Below are positions 46,538 through 59,481 of a DNA stretch of 64,000 nt, one piece after another. Where the stretch lies: the NCBI GenBank assembly GCA_032871835.1, contig CM065295.1, positions 69,186,687-69,250,686 on the forward strand. The letters are read 5' to 3'. Under the pieces are notes generated by a model that saw nothing but the letters and a program-made list of their open reading frames with translations, was not told where the DNA came from and made no database searches. The position numbers and the translations under genes are program-made. Positions within the stretch are counted from its first letter, which is position 1, and each line of letters opens with the position of its first letter. Source of the DNA: Dipteronia dyeriana (lineage: Eukaryota > Streptophyta > Magnoliopsida > Sapindales > Sapindaceae).

Positions 46538-48722
46538 ATGAGTGAGCTTGAGATGAGTAAAGAGGGAGCTTCAAGCATAAGACCACATTTGCTTAAGGGT
46601 GATAATTATGCTTCATGGAAAGGCAAGATGGAGTCTTGTATTTTCCAAATAGATGACCGTGCATGGATGACAATTGAATATAGCTACACGCCTCCAACAA
46701 TGACCACTGATGATGTAGATGAAGTCCTCAAGCCTAAGTCTCAATGGAGCACACAAGAATTTAAAGCTTCCAAGTGGAACAACAAGGCAATGCATGCCAT
46801 CTTGTGTGTTATGGACGACAATCAATACAAGTTGGTTCAAAACACTAGGAATGCAAATGAGGCTTGAGAGATTCTACAAATGGCTCATAAAGGAACCGAA
46901 GTGGTCAAGGACTCCAAGCTTCAAGTCCTTCAAACACAATTTGAGATGATTAGGATGGACAAGGAAGAGTGCTTTAATAACTTCCAAGTGAAGTTAATGG
47001 ACATCGTAAATCAAAGCCATCAACTAGTGACCCATATTTGGATAGAAGGATCAAGCACAAGATCATGGGGTCACTTCCTCCTTGATTCGAATCCAAGGTG
47101 ATGGCTCTTGAAGAAAATAGTGATTACAAGTCAATAAAGTCGAGTGAAATGATTGGAAGGCTTCTCGCCTATGAGTCTAGGTGGACCTATACACCCACAC
47201 CTTCCATGAAGCAAGAGAGCATGGCTTTAAAGACCTCCAAAGTGGAGAAGAAGAAGGATGACTTAGATAAGGAAATGACCCTTATGGTGAAAAAATTCAA
47301 GAAGTTCATCAAAATTAACAAGAAAGGCATTGGATCCAAAGGAAATGAATTGAAGCATAAGAATCCCTTCAAGAAAGTAGAGAAATCTCACAAGATGGAT
47401 TCAAATAAGGGAATTCAATGCTATGAGTGTAGTGGGTTTGGCCATATAGCCACAGAGTGTGCTAATTTGAAGAAGAAGAAGAAAGGAAAGGTGGTGGCTG
47501 CCTTATCAAGTGATAGTGGAAGTGAAGAAGATTCCTCTAGTGATGAAGAAGTTATTCTTAACTACACGGCTTTTAGAGCCTCCTTTGTGGAAGATGTAGA
47601 AAAAGACAACAAATCCTTAAGTAATAACCTTGAAAAAGAAGTAGATGAAGAGGTAGCTAGAAGTAATTTTATAAAGCTACCAAGAGGGAAAGTGATGAGA
47701 GCATCACATCCTCAAGTGATGAAAAGGTGAAAATATAAAAAGAAGATGACTCGAGTAATGAGAGTTTCTCATCTCACTCTACAATTGGACTTGTAGAGAG
47801 TATGAACCTTGAAAGGTTCATTGAGCATTTTCAAAGCTCAAGGTTGAAGATGAAGAAAGCGGTTCGAAGGCTAAAGGAAAAGAACCTCAAGCTATCAACT
47901 GAGGTGACTCACTTAAGTGAGAAAGTGAATAATGGAAGAAAGGTGGAAGAAAGCTTGAATGAGGAGCTTAGAGAAGCTAAAGAGTTGATTGCTAAGATGA
48001 CTTCAAGTACGGAGAAGCTTGACCATATATTAAGAGTAGGCAAGAAGCCAAGTGACAATAGAGGTCTTAGGTTTGAAGATGGCAAGGAGACCTCAACTCC
48101 TAGCAAGACAGAATTTGTCAAGAGCATGGAATTCAAAGAACCTCTTCCTCCACTTCATCCTAGGAAGAAAATTGAACTATGAGAGTACTCTAAAAATGTC
48201 CAAGTTAAAGTGGCACCAAGGAGTCAAGCTCAATCTCAACCAAGGAGAGCATATCAAACAAGCTTTCCTCAACACAAATTCCACCAACCAAGGAAGCAAA
48301 CTTCTCCAACTCAACAACAAAGGAGAAGAGAACCAATACCACACCAAAGGTAAGCTCAAAGACATGGGAAAGCTCCTTTGTTCTCACAAAGGAATGGTAT
48401 GACCCCTCGTTTTACTCATACATGTCATTTTCGTGGTGTAGATGGTCATATTAGACCAAATTGTTTCAAGTATATTAACATGTGTAGAACTAGAAGCATG
48501 ATTGAAAAGAATAGGGCTAGAGCCAATATGCATGTGCCTAGAAAGTCTAGAGTTAATGATCCTAGGAGAAATATGATGACTATGACCACTAGGAATGACA
48601 TTGTGTCACCTAAATGGATTAGAAGAGATGAACCCACATGTCATTGTGCTAATATTTCACCCATAGGCTCAACTAGATCCAATGGACTAGAAAGGTCAAT
48701 AGGGACTCATATCCCTTTTTGA
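46538..48722 (+). pseudogene. gag of the truncated gag-only element
   Basis: The ATG at 46538 starts MSELEMSKEG and soon reads LLKGDNYASWK, the copia Gag N-terminal (DUF4219-like) motif, then a UBN2-like helical part with WNNKAMHAILCVM and EEC..NFQVKLMDIVNQ. A TGA at 46865 replaces a Trp codon, and the frame shifts near 47030-47097. The next part (47098-47730) has the intact zinc knuckle CYECSGFGHIATEC near 47422-47461 followed by Lys-rich and acidic tracts. A coiled-coil-like part follows (47802-48182), and a second knuckle near 48426-48467 (CHFRGVDGHIRPNC) has Arg in place of its second Cys. Compared with ordinary copia Gag it is long and has two knuckles. Confidence 0.8.
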
Positions 48723-49720
48723 CATGATTTGGATTGACCTCATATGGGGAGTTCAAGCAAAGAGAGCGAACTTGCATTTCAATAAGCATATAATTATTCA
48801 ATTTTATGCTCTTTAATTAATTGCTTGAGTATTTTGTGTGCATATATTATCATATGAAATTTTATTCAATAAGTGTGTTTTTGCCTTATTTGAAATGCAT
48901 TTCTCATTTGTATTTAAACATGTATTTTCGGACTAGAAAATTTGATTAGGAAATACATTTGATTGACCCAAAGTTTATCACTACGTTTATAAAAACTTGA
49001 TCTTTACATGCTTAAATTGGTATGCATGATGGATTTATTGAATGCTTTAAAATGATTGCATATTTGTGTGTGAGTGACTTTTGAGATTTCAATTAATAAG
49101 AATATTTTATCCATTTCCAGGATTTCACAATCTAATAGTCTCTCTCTCTTTACTTGTTGAACAAGACTATTATTATGTGAGCATTTCACCAGGAAAAATC
49201 TAAAAGGACGTAATAGTCGTTCATGTCCTGTTTAGCTTGTAAAGCTTGATAATTGCTCTTATCTTTTGTTAAACTATATCTTGTTTTCCATTGATAAATT
49301 GGTGCAAATTGGTTTGACTTCTCTTGGAACCTCATGTGTTTTTTCCTTTCCCAAATACCATGCTTTTGGAAGTTGATGTTGCATGTATTTCATTCAAGGC
49401 AATCTTTTCACACATGTTCCAAAAATCAAACTTCCTTGAATTTCTCTCTCTTAATTAAATTGCATAAAGTTGTTGTATATGATTATGCATTTACATTGTA
49501 AATATCTCTCTTTGCTAAAGCGTCTCGGTTGGAGAATACTCATTTGCCTATCTTGTGACAAAAAGGAGGAGTAATGATGGATTTATGGGGAGTATTGCTT
49601 TTGCATATAAGAGGAGAATGCCGTTTTAAGGGGAGTTGACTCTTTTAGTTGTTAGCTTTTGCATGTGCATTGTTGATTACATGTCACTTATTTCTATTTC
49701 ATACAAATTGCATTTGTTTT
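48723..49720 (+). other. Non-coding 3' part of the truncated gag-only element
   Basis: It is homologous to 30046-31100, including a TTTATGCTCTTT word and an ACAAAAAGG(G/A)GGAG word near 49558. No gene is recognised. Similarity ends near 49720, where the arm of the host TIR element resumes. Confidence 0.6.
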
Positions 49721-50260
49721 TATTTATCGTGATATAGCAAATTCATTGTTTAAACGTTTGAGTTCGTGCCTATATTGCAAATAGCAGCTTATATGTTCTA
49801 AGATTTCACTCCAATTGCTTAACCCATATGCAATGGACTCCATCTAAGATGGAAAGCCTCTGCTTTTTTATGGATGCTTAAAGAGATCTGGGCTTTGAAG
49901 AGATTTGGCTTCAAGCTTTGCATTTTCTTTTCTTTTTTCATTAATTTGTTCTCTTCACGCTGTTTTTTTTTTAAGTTCTCTTTACTGATTTTAGTTAGGG
50001 GCGAATTTATAATTTTATAAATTTTGGGGGTTATTGTTTATAGTTTTTGTTTGGATGTAGAATTATAAAACTATTTAGGGTTCCTTTGGTTTTTAATTAT
50101 TTTTATGAATTAATAGGACAATTTTACCTCTTGATCATTAAGTTAGCCGGTAGTCAAACTCTTATCCATCATTTTTCAAGGTAGATTTGTGCAATTAAAT
50201 GAATAGTTGAATATACATGCTATATTACCTAAACTCAGAGATTGACACGATTCTAAGGAT

Positions 50261-50263
<3 letters not shown>

Positions 50264-50318
<55 letters not shown>
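50264..50318. repeat. (AT)n microsatellite
   Basis: An uninterrupted AT dinucleotide tract of about 54 bp between two TIR elements. Confidence 0.95.
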
Positions 50319-50324
<6 letters not shown>

Positions 50325-52240
50325 TTTAGTATCGTTTTTAAAATGTTTTTTTTTAATTAGAAAAGAAAATCATGTTTTAAAAAACGTGATGTGGTTGGTA
50401 GTATGTTCTAAAAGTAGATTTCTAAAACGGAAAACGATGTCAATGTGTTTGGTATTGTTTTTAAAATGAGTAAAATAATTATTTGGAGAGAAAAGTTGTA
50501 GTTTATTTTGAAAACCTAGTTTAAAAACAATGGATAACAATAAAATGTTATTTTCAACTTTTTAGTTTTAACTTTTAAAAAGTTGTTTTCAATTTTTAAA
50601 GGGAAAAAATGATTTTAGTTCCTTTAGATTACTCTATTATTCGTTCTGGTCCTCTTAGTTTCAATACTGGCTTGTTTAGTTCTTCTGTTACGGTTTTTGT
50701 TAAAAACAGGTATTCTGACATGGTAAGAGGATAAAAAGACCTTAATGCCCTTTAAAGTGTGACTTTTCCTGAAAATACTATTTTACCCTTCTTATAAATA
50801 TTTAAACTATTAGCAAATAACTACAACCTAGAATGACAACCAAACCACCATCGTCGCTTCCTTCAGATCTCCATCCACCATTGGTACCACCGCTTTCAGA
50901 TCACCATAAATCTCACTCTCACACTCCTTCAACCATTATCAACAACATATGAAAAAAAAAATCAAAGAATGAAAATAAAGATTTTTTTTTTGAAAATCCT
51001 GACCCATATCTCTGTATCAAACCCTTACAATCAACGCAACCCATAAAATCAAACAACACAAAACCACCAAAAAATGAAAGCATATACAAAGAACCAAATA
51101 AAACAAGATTATGTACATACAAGAATTCAAACAATCAAACAAGAGATAACTACATGCACAAGATATTTTATTTTAAAAAAATAGAAACCTTCAAAGTATC
51201 TGTAAACCCCTCTAAATGGGTACTAAGTGCAAATAAATTTATATCAATAACAAACTAATTTCATGTTATCAAACAAAATAATATGTCAGTGATACAATTC
51301 ACAAACATCATCATATGTTCATACAAACCTAGAACAAAAGCAGTTCAACTCGAACTTGAAACCCATCGATCCGTGCTCGAACTCAAACAACTTCAAACCA
51401 GAAACAGTGACAACGACAGCGACCAGAAGACAACGACGATGGCAACCAGAAGTAGTGATGACGACGACTGCAACCAGAAGCGACGACGACTAGAAGCCCA
51501 ATTGAGTGTCGATCTCTCTCTCTCTCTCTCTTCTTCTTCTTCTTTCTCAACTTCAGGGTGGTTAACAGTAGGTGGTTGATAGTGTTGGTAGGGGTGGTGG
51601 TGGCGGTGGCGGTGGTAGTGGGCGACTTTGGTGATTCATGGTTGGATTTGATGAAATGGAAGGTTAAGTTAAGTTTGATAGGTTTGGATCTAATAGTGAG
51701 AGAGAAAAAGAAAGATTATTATTTTTAATATTTATTTATTGTCTAATTCTTTTAAAAAAATATTTGTTACTTAATTTCTTAATAATTATTATTTAAATTT
51801 ATTTTACATTAAGTTTATTATTTAAATTAATATTATTTATTAATTTATTATTTAATGTTACTTTTTTATTAATATTATACCATTAATTACCTGAGTTACC
51901 AATTTACCCTTTAGTCAAAAACCTTCTACAAACATGGATGACATCTTTACCATTTTGCCCTTTGACCATTGACGGAATTTTTGAAAATTCTAACAAAGTT
52001 GGATGGTAGGGATCAAAATAACAATTAATGGCTAACGTTTGAACCTGTATAACCAATACTAAAACTAGGGGGACCAGAACATATAATATGGTAAACTAGA
52101 GGGACTTTGTTCATAATAACCCTTTTTAAAAACAAGTTTTGTAAGACATTTAACCAAACACTTAAAAAGTGTTTTCTGTTTTTAAAAGCAAAATAGAAAA
52201 CTGTTTTTTTAAAACCAAAACTGAACACCACAACTAAGGC
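50319..52240. mobile_element. Outer TIR element of a nested pair
   Basis: The left end (GGCATGTTTAGTATCGTTTTTAAAATG, quoted here as GGCATGTTTAG and TTTTTAAAATG) and the reverse complement of the right end (GTTGTGGTGTTCAGTTTTGG) are alike. Arms are about 200 bp and AT-rich, and the left arm contains a second copy of the tip (GTGTTTGGTATTG) at about 50444. Its original interior is only about 400 bp; the rest is the inner element 50601-52122. A hAT-like MITE is possible, but the arms are diverged. Confidence 0.5.
50601..52122. mobile_element. Inner TIR element with 8-bp target duplication
   Basis: The ends are GGGAAAAAATGATTTTAGTTC (left, 20-base limit reached at TT) and, reversed, GGGTTATTATGAACAAAGTC, followed by matching CCTCTTAGTTT and CAATACTGG words. 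TTTTTAAA precedes the left end (50593-50600) and follows the right end (52123-52130). Terminal GGG and an 8-9 bp duplication fit a Mutator-like or hAT-like non-autonomous element. The interior is GC-richer than the surroundings, with CCACCA/GGTGGT, GACGAC and CT repeats (51400-51610), and has a 98-codon low-complexity open frame (51283-51579) not recognised as a known protein. Confidence 0.7.
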
Positions 52241-52245
52241 TCCGT

Positions 52246-52576
52246 CCTACGGCTGTTTTTCAGTCAGTTTTCATTTATATTTTTCAAAAATGATTTCGAA
52301 AAAGCGTTCGTTAACCGTTTTTCGAGAAAAAAAAATAAAAAACAAAATCAGTGTTAAAAGTAAAAGATTTGAAAAACATAAAATACTTGTTTTTTGTTTT
52401 TCATTTTGTTTTTCACTTTTGTTATATAAAATAATTATTATTTCTTAAATATTAAGTGTACTATTATGCGTTTCATATGGTTAGGATAAGACGGAGTAAG
52501 ATTTTAAATGACTAAAGTGCCCCTATATATATATTCCAGAATAATTTATTTTCAACTAGAACTAAAAGCATTCATG

Positions 52577-52616
<40 letters not shown>

Positions 52617-55403
52617 CATTATAATTATTATATATATATATATATAATATATATATGTAATAACATATATATATTTATACTGTTATATATATATATAATA
52701 TCAAATATTATATATATTATTACATATATATTATATAAATATATATAATATAAAAAATATAATATTATAATATTATAATATATTATATATTATATATTGT
52801 AATTATTTATTTATAATTTAAGAGTTTAGTTTTGATTAATTCATTTTTTGATATGTTTTTTTGAATTAATTTTTTATGTGTTACTTTTGTTTAATTTAAA
52901 AATTACAATACAAAAATTATATTAGTTAATTATGCAATCAATTGCTAATTTAAAAGTTATTTATCCAAATATCAAGTTCGTCTATCTACTAACTGAACTA
53001 CATTCCTAAGAGGATTTGTTATAACTATTGTTAGTCAAAATGACAAAAAGTTATCTCGACTAAAAGAAATAGAAAAAACCTCTCCATTCAATAGTTATGA
53101 CTTATGACTCAGATTTAAAGATGAAATTGGTTGTAAAGTATAATATTAAATAATTTTTCAAATCATAATATTACAGCTATGTAACAGCGATGCACTATTT
53201 TCTTTGAAAAAAAAACAGCCATGCACTGTCAATACATTGAAAATGACACAACAAATTTATAGGATTTTCAAGAGACCCGGAGGTTCAGCATTCAAAACAT
53301 CAAAGCACGAGCAAAGTTGCCTGAGATTTTTTTTTTTTTTTTTTTTGGACTAAAGTTATATATCAACTGCTATATATTTCACCTATTATAGTAAATCAAA
53401 TTTAACTGTTATATTTTTATATAAGATATATTATACGATAATTCAAATATGATATATCATTAGGTTGAATGAGCCATATTAAAGCCTTAAAATATTAATT
53501 GAACCATTACATTAAAAATGAGGTATAAATTATGATGCGAACTGGAATTATATATCATAGAAATGGTATTTAGTGTCTTAATTCCATCAATTCTCATATA
53601 CATCAATCACAAACATTATGAGGCATCATGCCATGTCCCACTTTGATTATTGTTCACCATTGAATCTAAATGATTACAAACAATTTAAAATTAATGCCTA
53701 TTAGAATGGTTGAGTATTCCACATCATCTATCTATTTTTTAAAATTTGAGAAAATTATAAAAATTCCTTTTTACATTCGACCATTTTTTTTTAAAAAAAA
53801 ATCGCATGTTTTAAAATCAAGTAAAAATGCCATTAGAGCATAAATAATATGATATTTGAAATTTGATCAAATTTCAAAAGATTTTTTTTTAAAAAATAAT
53901 AATTTATATTTTATAAATTTCTTTGTAATTATATGTGTTACATTCTAACTATGAACTATCCACTATGAAAATGTAGTTTACAAAAATAGAAATAAAAATG
54001 AGGTCGATAATGCTAAGTTATCAAATAGAGTACGAGGAGTGTCGGTCACCAAATATCCAATATGGTGCTTAATCACAATATTTCCCCCATAAATAATAAC
54101 AACATCCAAATAACTGGCTAAAATATTAAATAATAGTAAAATTACGTAATTGGTTGTTAGGGACAAAATTCAGCCAATGAAAAATAAAATAAAAAAACAC
54201 ACAATTCACAAGCATCCAATTCTATCTCCACCGACAGAGTTGGAAACTTGGAATAAGAAAAATATGGCCCCACCTTCTCTGCTCTGCTGTTTTTCCTTGT
54301 TTTTGTTTATTTAATATGGCCAAAAGTGTTGCTCTCATTCCTAAAATACCCCTAACAACCTCTAAGGCTCTAACATTTTGGGATTTACTTGAAATTTTAC
54401 TACCAATTTTCTAAAACAAGTTTTTATAAACACTAGCAATATTTTCAACATTTATGATGTTGAAAAATGTTTTTGATACTAAATTTATATATTGCAAAAA
54501 GTTAAATTTATCTCTTTAATGTTTCATTCGTGAAATCTTTTATTTAATTTGTTTTTCATATTTCTTGACAATATTTAAAGTGTCAATACAAAATTAAGGG
54601 TGAGATAAATGTTTATTATTATTATTATTATATAAATAGCAATCATAAAAGATGAAAGAGAGGATTCACGACCAATTGAATCAAAGTTTGTGTACAATTG
54701 GTTGAATTATCTTAAAGAATAAAAAAATGTAATGTGTTTTTTTAAGTTAATGATACTCATTATAATAAAGCTTATCCTACAATATATTGCAAGTTTAGTG
54801 TGACACTTGTATTTCCAATTCTCACAGCTTGAATAATTACGTGCTCCAACTAACCACTTCTACTTAAAAAAAAAATATACCATCTTTTAAGTTGTTTCAA
54901 TCTAATGATATGCTTACAACTTTGTAAGTGGATAAATCGTAGATAAAAAATGACCGAATACCTTTTATCAAAATATCGATTTTTTTTTCTGTATTTTGTG
55001 AAAACAAACATAAAAAATATCTTATAATTAGCAATACTTCATTAAATCTATAAAATCAAATATTAAATTAACAATATTGATTGTAAAATTTATAAAGTTT
55101 CAATGTAAAATCCTAAAATATGTGATTTATACGGTTAGACTTATTTTTTGAAATAAACTTTATTTGCTACTAATTGTAAAGTTTAATATAAATTAGTAAA
55201 GTATAATCTAAAAATAAAGTAGTTTACTAATTAACTCAAGATTATTAATGACATGGTAGAATTAGGAAATCTCAGCTTACTATTTCTAATTTAGTATTAT
55301 TAAAGCCGGTGAATAATCCATGAAACAAAAAAAAAAAAAAAACATATTATAACCCGTGGGCCGAAACACATGGAATTTCAACTTGGAAATTTCTAAAATT
55401 AAA
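52246..55403. other. AT-rich intergenic region upstream of the intact COBRA gene
   Basis: No protein gene or RNA gene was recognised in about 3.1 kb. It holds a dense TA/ATAT region (about 52580-52800), a poly-T tract (53322-53346), an ATT microsatellite (about 54618-54632) and a poly-A tract (55328-55342). The first 200 bp (CTCCGTCCTACGGCTG...) may be one arm of a further small TIR element. Confidence 0.6.
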
Positions 55404-55615
55404 AAACCAAAGAAGGGTAATATGGTAATTTGGACGAGCATGCAAGTGACTGCAGTGGGTTTTTATAAGTTAACAAAGCTCCCTCTCTCCATGTGAAAAA
55501 GAAAAGAAACGAAAAAAAAGAGTCTGTCTCTCTCATGTTCATGTGCTGATAGATCTTGAGTTAAGTCGTGAAAACATAAACGTCACATTGATTTGCAGAG
55601 CTCTGAATCTAAGAA
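55404..55615 (+). promoter_or_regulatory. Core promoter and 5' UTR of the COBRA-type gene
   Basis: A TATA-box candidate (TTTTATAAG) lies at 55461-55469, about 150 bp before the ATG. A CT-rich leader (GTCTGTCTCTCTCATG) follows. The stretch is conserved in the pseudogene copy at 1-229. The transcription start itself cannot be read from sequence. Confidence 0.55.
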
Positions 55616-57219
55616 ATGGAGTCGTTATTGTCACCACTCACTGGATCTATCACCAAGCTCACTAGCTTCACTCTTCTGTTTCTGTTTCTGTTTTCTTGCT
55701 CTACTTTTACTCCTACAGGTCAGTCTGCACCATTACTTAACTCTTTATTTTCCTTGTTTTATTGTCACCATTTTCTGTTTAGAAACTGTTTTTCTTGATT
55801 TCCCTATCTGGGTTTTTGGAGATTTCCAGAATAGTGCAATATTTTTTACATGAATTTGAGATGCCCTGCAACCTTTGTTGCCAAACTTGGTTAAATGAAT
55901 TTTATTTTATGTGATTTTGGTTTCAAATTCTGATCTGGGTTTACCGATTTTGACTTTGAGTTTAAGACTAGTGATCAAAAAATATGTAAAGACTAGAAAG
56001 GCTTAAGATGGAACTCTTTTAACAAGTTAAACTTTATTACGAGCTTAAATGAGAAAAAAATAGGATGACAAATATAAAATCAGCTAAAAATACTAGATTG
56101 GAATATGAATCTTGTCAATATCAACAACAAAGAATGCTACTGTTTTCAGTTTCGCACTTAATGCTTAATTATGGTTTGTTTATTTTAGATGGTAACCCGA
56201 ATTGTTACAGGGTGTATACTTATGGAAATATGTTGTGGTGTTGTAATGAATTTTACTCTTGATTTGGTAATTGGGTTTGCGTTACACCGCGTTGATCGGA
56301 GGATTAACCTGGACCGGAAGTAGTAAATGCTATTTTGGGACTAATATATATGTGTGGGTCTATTGAGGGGTTAGAGAGGGAGAGAGATTCGGATCTTCTA
56401 ATCATCTTATGTAAAACGAAATTTTTTTACTTGTCTTGGTGGATATAGGCCGAAAATCATGCATATGGTTCTGCTTTGTATCTATTTTCTTTTGCCATTG
56501 TGTGTTTCTATTTTTTAACGATCAAACCTTACTTAATATTTTAAGAATTTTGAGAACTAAAGTTTTCAGTTTCTTTGCTGTATGTTTTTGCAGAAGCCTT
56601 TGATGCACTTGATCCTAACGGAAATATCACAATCAAATGGGATTTAATGAGTTGGGCTCCAGACGGCTATGTTGTAAGTATTAGTAATGATAGATTCTCT
56701 TATGATGTAAAGCTCCTCTGAAAGTTAAATTGGAATCAGAATGAACAATAGCGTCATATTTATGATTCAACTCAAAACATTACACGATTTGAGCATGTTG
56801 CCAACTGCCTTTCTACTTTCTATTTAGTTATAATTTGCATCAAATCAAGTAATGAGAGAGTCTGATTGAGTGACTGTAGGACTGGCCCTTCAACTTTGCT
56901 TGCTCATTCCTCTGGTGAAATTTGGAGGACTCAATCGAGCACTTCAAATCACCATTTTTATTTCCTTGAAATTTCCCGAGATATTTAAGATGGTATATCT
57001 TCTTATTTGGGTTCACAGGCTGTTGTTACAATGTTCAACTTCCAACAGTATCGTCATATTCAAGCACCAGGTTGGACCTTGGGGTGGACATGGGCGAAAA
57101 AGGAAGTCATCTGGAGCATGGTGGGCGGCCAAACCACAGAGCAAGGGGATTGCTCTAAATATAAAGGGAACGTCCCACATTGTTGTAAGAAGGATCCAAC
57201 GGTTGTGGATTTGTTGCCA

Positions 57220-57251
<32 letters not shown>

Positions 57252-58804
57252 TTGTAAAGAGGGAGTACTAAACTCGTGGGCACAGGATGCAGCCAATGCA
57301 GTTAGCTCGTTCCAACTCAGTGTGGGTGCTGCTGGAACAACTAACAAAACTGTAAGAGTGCCGAAGAATTTCACACTAAAAGCCCCAGGGCCTGGATATA
57401 CTTGCGGGCCGGCAAAAATTGGGAAACCAACTAAATTTGTTACAACAGATAAAAGGAGAACCACTCAAGCTATGAGTAAGTTCCTTGCTAAATGCTTTAA
57501 GAGTTGCTCAGAGGTGTATAATTGCATGCCGTTTTCACATTTTATGGTATTTCTTAATCATTCTAGCACCCTGATATTTCCATTTTTAGAAGAATTTTCT
57601 TAAAAAAAAAATCTTGTTACATGGTTCCAAAGTATAGTATTATTTTATGTTCCCTTCAGTTGAGCTACTGGTAGGTTTCTATTCCAAACCTTATTGGATT
57701 TTACTAACCCTTGTAAATTCCTATATTTTTACTTACAGGAAAACTTATGCTTCATGAGATTTTTGAACGTTTCAATAATAACTACCATTAGTTTTTCTTA
57801 ATATATTTGAAACAACTTTAAGAAATATTGTGGTGTAAATTGTATAATTATTTATGTTTACTTAACTTTGTCTGCATCTTACTGCAGTGACCTGGAATGT
57901 TACGTGCACATACTCTCAGTTCCTGGCTCAAAAGACACCGACATGTTGTGTTTCTCTGTCTTCCTTTTATAATGATACGATAGTGGGCTGCCCAACTTGT
58001 TCTTGTGGCTGTCAAAACAATGCAACAGATCCTGGCAGCTGTGTAGAGTAAGTGTTCTCATTCAGTTATTTCTTCCTGGTTTTTGGTGTTTTCCTCAAGT
58101 TTCTTCTTATATTTTTTCATCATGATGGCTTGCAGTCCAAATGCGCCACATTTGGCTTCAGTTGTCAATCCTCAAGGCAAAGCTATCATTAAACCTATGG
58201 TCCAGTGTTCCAGCCATATGTGTCCTGTCCGAATTCACTGGCATGTCAAGCTAAATTACAAGGAGTACTGGCGTGTGAAGATCACAATCACTAATTTTAA
58301 CTATGCAATGAATTACTCACAGTGGAATCTAGTTGTGCAACACCCCAACTTTGATAATCTGACCAAGCTTTTCAGCTTTAATTACAAATCAATAAATCCT
58401 TATGAAGGCTTAAGTAAGTTAACACCTGCCAAAAAATAATTTATTTTCCTGTTAAACTCGGCTCAAACCTAGTTTATTCTAACATATCTTTTGGCAATTG
58501 GATTTTCGCAGATGACACAGCCATGCTCTGGGGAGTTAAGTTTTACAATGATCTGCTTTCTCAAGCTGGCCCTCTTGGGAACGTGCAGTCAGAGCTATTG
58601 TTTCGCAAGGACGCATCAACTTTTACATTTGATAAGGGATGGGCTTTTCCTAGAAGGATTTATTTTAACGGTGATAATTGTGTGATGCCACCACCTGACG
58701 CCTACCCTTGGTTGCCAAATGCCAGTTCCCGACCAATTATTTCTATACTAATCCAAGCAATAACGATCCTGGCATCTTTGGTTTTCTTATTGGCTTATGC
58801 ATGA
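55616..58804 (+). CDS. COB: COBRA-type GPI-anchored cell-wall protein, six exons, 456 aa
   Basis: Exons are 55616-55718, 56594-56673, 57019-57475, 57888-58047, 58136-58413 and 58512-58804. All introns are GT-AG and the joined frame is open (1371 nt). Residues 1-34 form a signal peptide with a Phe/Leu-rich core. The N-terminal half carries GNITIKWD (44-51) and PGWTLGW; many Cys are spaced as in COBRA proteins. The family motif CCVS is at 233-236 in exon 4. Several N-glycosylation sites (NIT, NKT, NFT, NVT, NDT) are present. The C-terminus has a small-residue site (NASS) and a hydrophobic tail for GPI attachment. Arabidopsis COBRA has the same length from memory. Known role: cellulose microfibril orientation and anisotropic growth at the plasma membrane and wall. 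COBL1/COBL2 remain possible names. Its neighbour is COBL4, tail to tail; a broken copy is at 230-12797. Confidence 0.93.
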
Positions 58805-59481
58805 TGAATCCTATCTAGAGTCGTTTGGAAAGGCTAAATGTTGTCACTTCACATCTTGATATGCCTTCTGCTTTGGTTTATGCTGAAGGTTAATGTAATC
58901 CAGTGGCTAGGGTCCAATGTGCTGCTGCTGCTGCAACTTTAACGCAACTATACAAGCGGGTTCAGGTGCACTATAGCCTGTTGCTACAGAAATCTTCCTT
59001 TATATATTTATGTATTGGGAATTAGATGAGGTTATGCCATTTTTGTTTAGAATTATTTGTTGGCATGTATGTTTATTTATATATATATACACGTGATCAA
59101 ATTGTTTGTAGTATATTCACAAAAAAGGAGCCTTTGTAATAAGAAACTTCATGAAGAAATATAATTGATATATGGTTTTGTTCCTACTCGTTAGCATTGT
59201 CATTCATGAACTTATTTTCAATCTGGAGTGCTAAATAAATACATAATCAAATTGTTCATGCAGAAAAGAAAATGAGTGTGTCAAATAACCTTATATTTAG
59301 GTTGCATGAGACATGGAGAGTGAAATTAATGATGCATATATGGGAGATTTCAGAATTAAGTAGACATCTATATTATAATGATGGTGCACCCCTGCTCTCA
59401 AAAATAGTCCATCCTTCAAAATCACTCTGTTTTTTCTGTCTTTCTGTATCTGAAAATTTTGTTTTCCTAATAGTAGAATGT
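58805..59481. other. Shared 3' intergenic region between the two COBRA-family genes
   Basis: The 677 bp must hold both 3' UTRs. Possible poly-A signals are AATAAAT near 59233 on the + strand and, on the minus strand, sequences around 59225-59240 and 59026-59035. There is no room for another gene and no recognised motif. The short + strand frame 59272-59496 runs over the end of the other gene and is a shadow. Confidence 0.6.

Larger units (their letters stand above)
44428..49720 (+). mobile_element. Gag-only LTR element, 3' LTR missing (sister of 26043-32573)
   Basis: The LTR at 44428-46412 is homologous to 26043-28433 (shared GATTGACTTATTTC, TTTCCAA(C/T) and CCCATTTGGAGGGTTTC words). A primer-binding site, a long gag region and the same non-coding 3' part follow, up to about 49720. 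No polypurine tract or second LTR is found, so the element is truncated at its 3' end. It lacks all pol domains, like its sister, which argues that the family is gag-only by structure and not by independent loss. Confidence 0.78.
44021..50252. mobile_element. TIR element split by a gag-only LTR element
   Basis: The left arm (44021-44130) and the reverse complement of the right arm (about 50130-50252) match: a TTGAGTTTAG/CTGAGTTTAG word, an ATATTGTATGCACATTTAAC-like stretch and TTTAATTGCACAAATCT exactly. About 400 bp of own sequence remains on the left and about 530 bp on the right. No transposase is seen. The interior is taken up by the LTR element 44428-49720. Confidence 0.55.

Noticed and set aside
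51283..51579. A 98-codon + strand open frame
   Set aside because: Mostly Asp/Ser/Gln low-complexity from GAC and CT repeats inside a TIR element; listed as content of the element, not as a gene.
57007..57603. COBRA exon 3 read as a single-exon gene running to 57603
   Set aside because: The frame runs past a perfect GTAAGT donor at 57476 into intron sequence; family conservation stops exactly at the donor.
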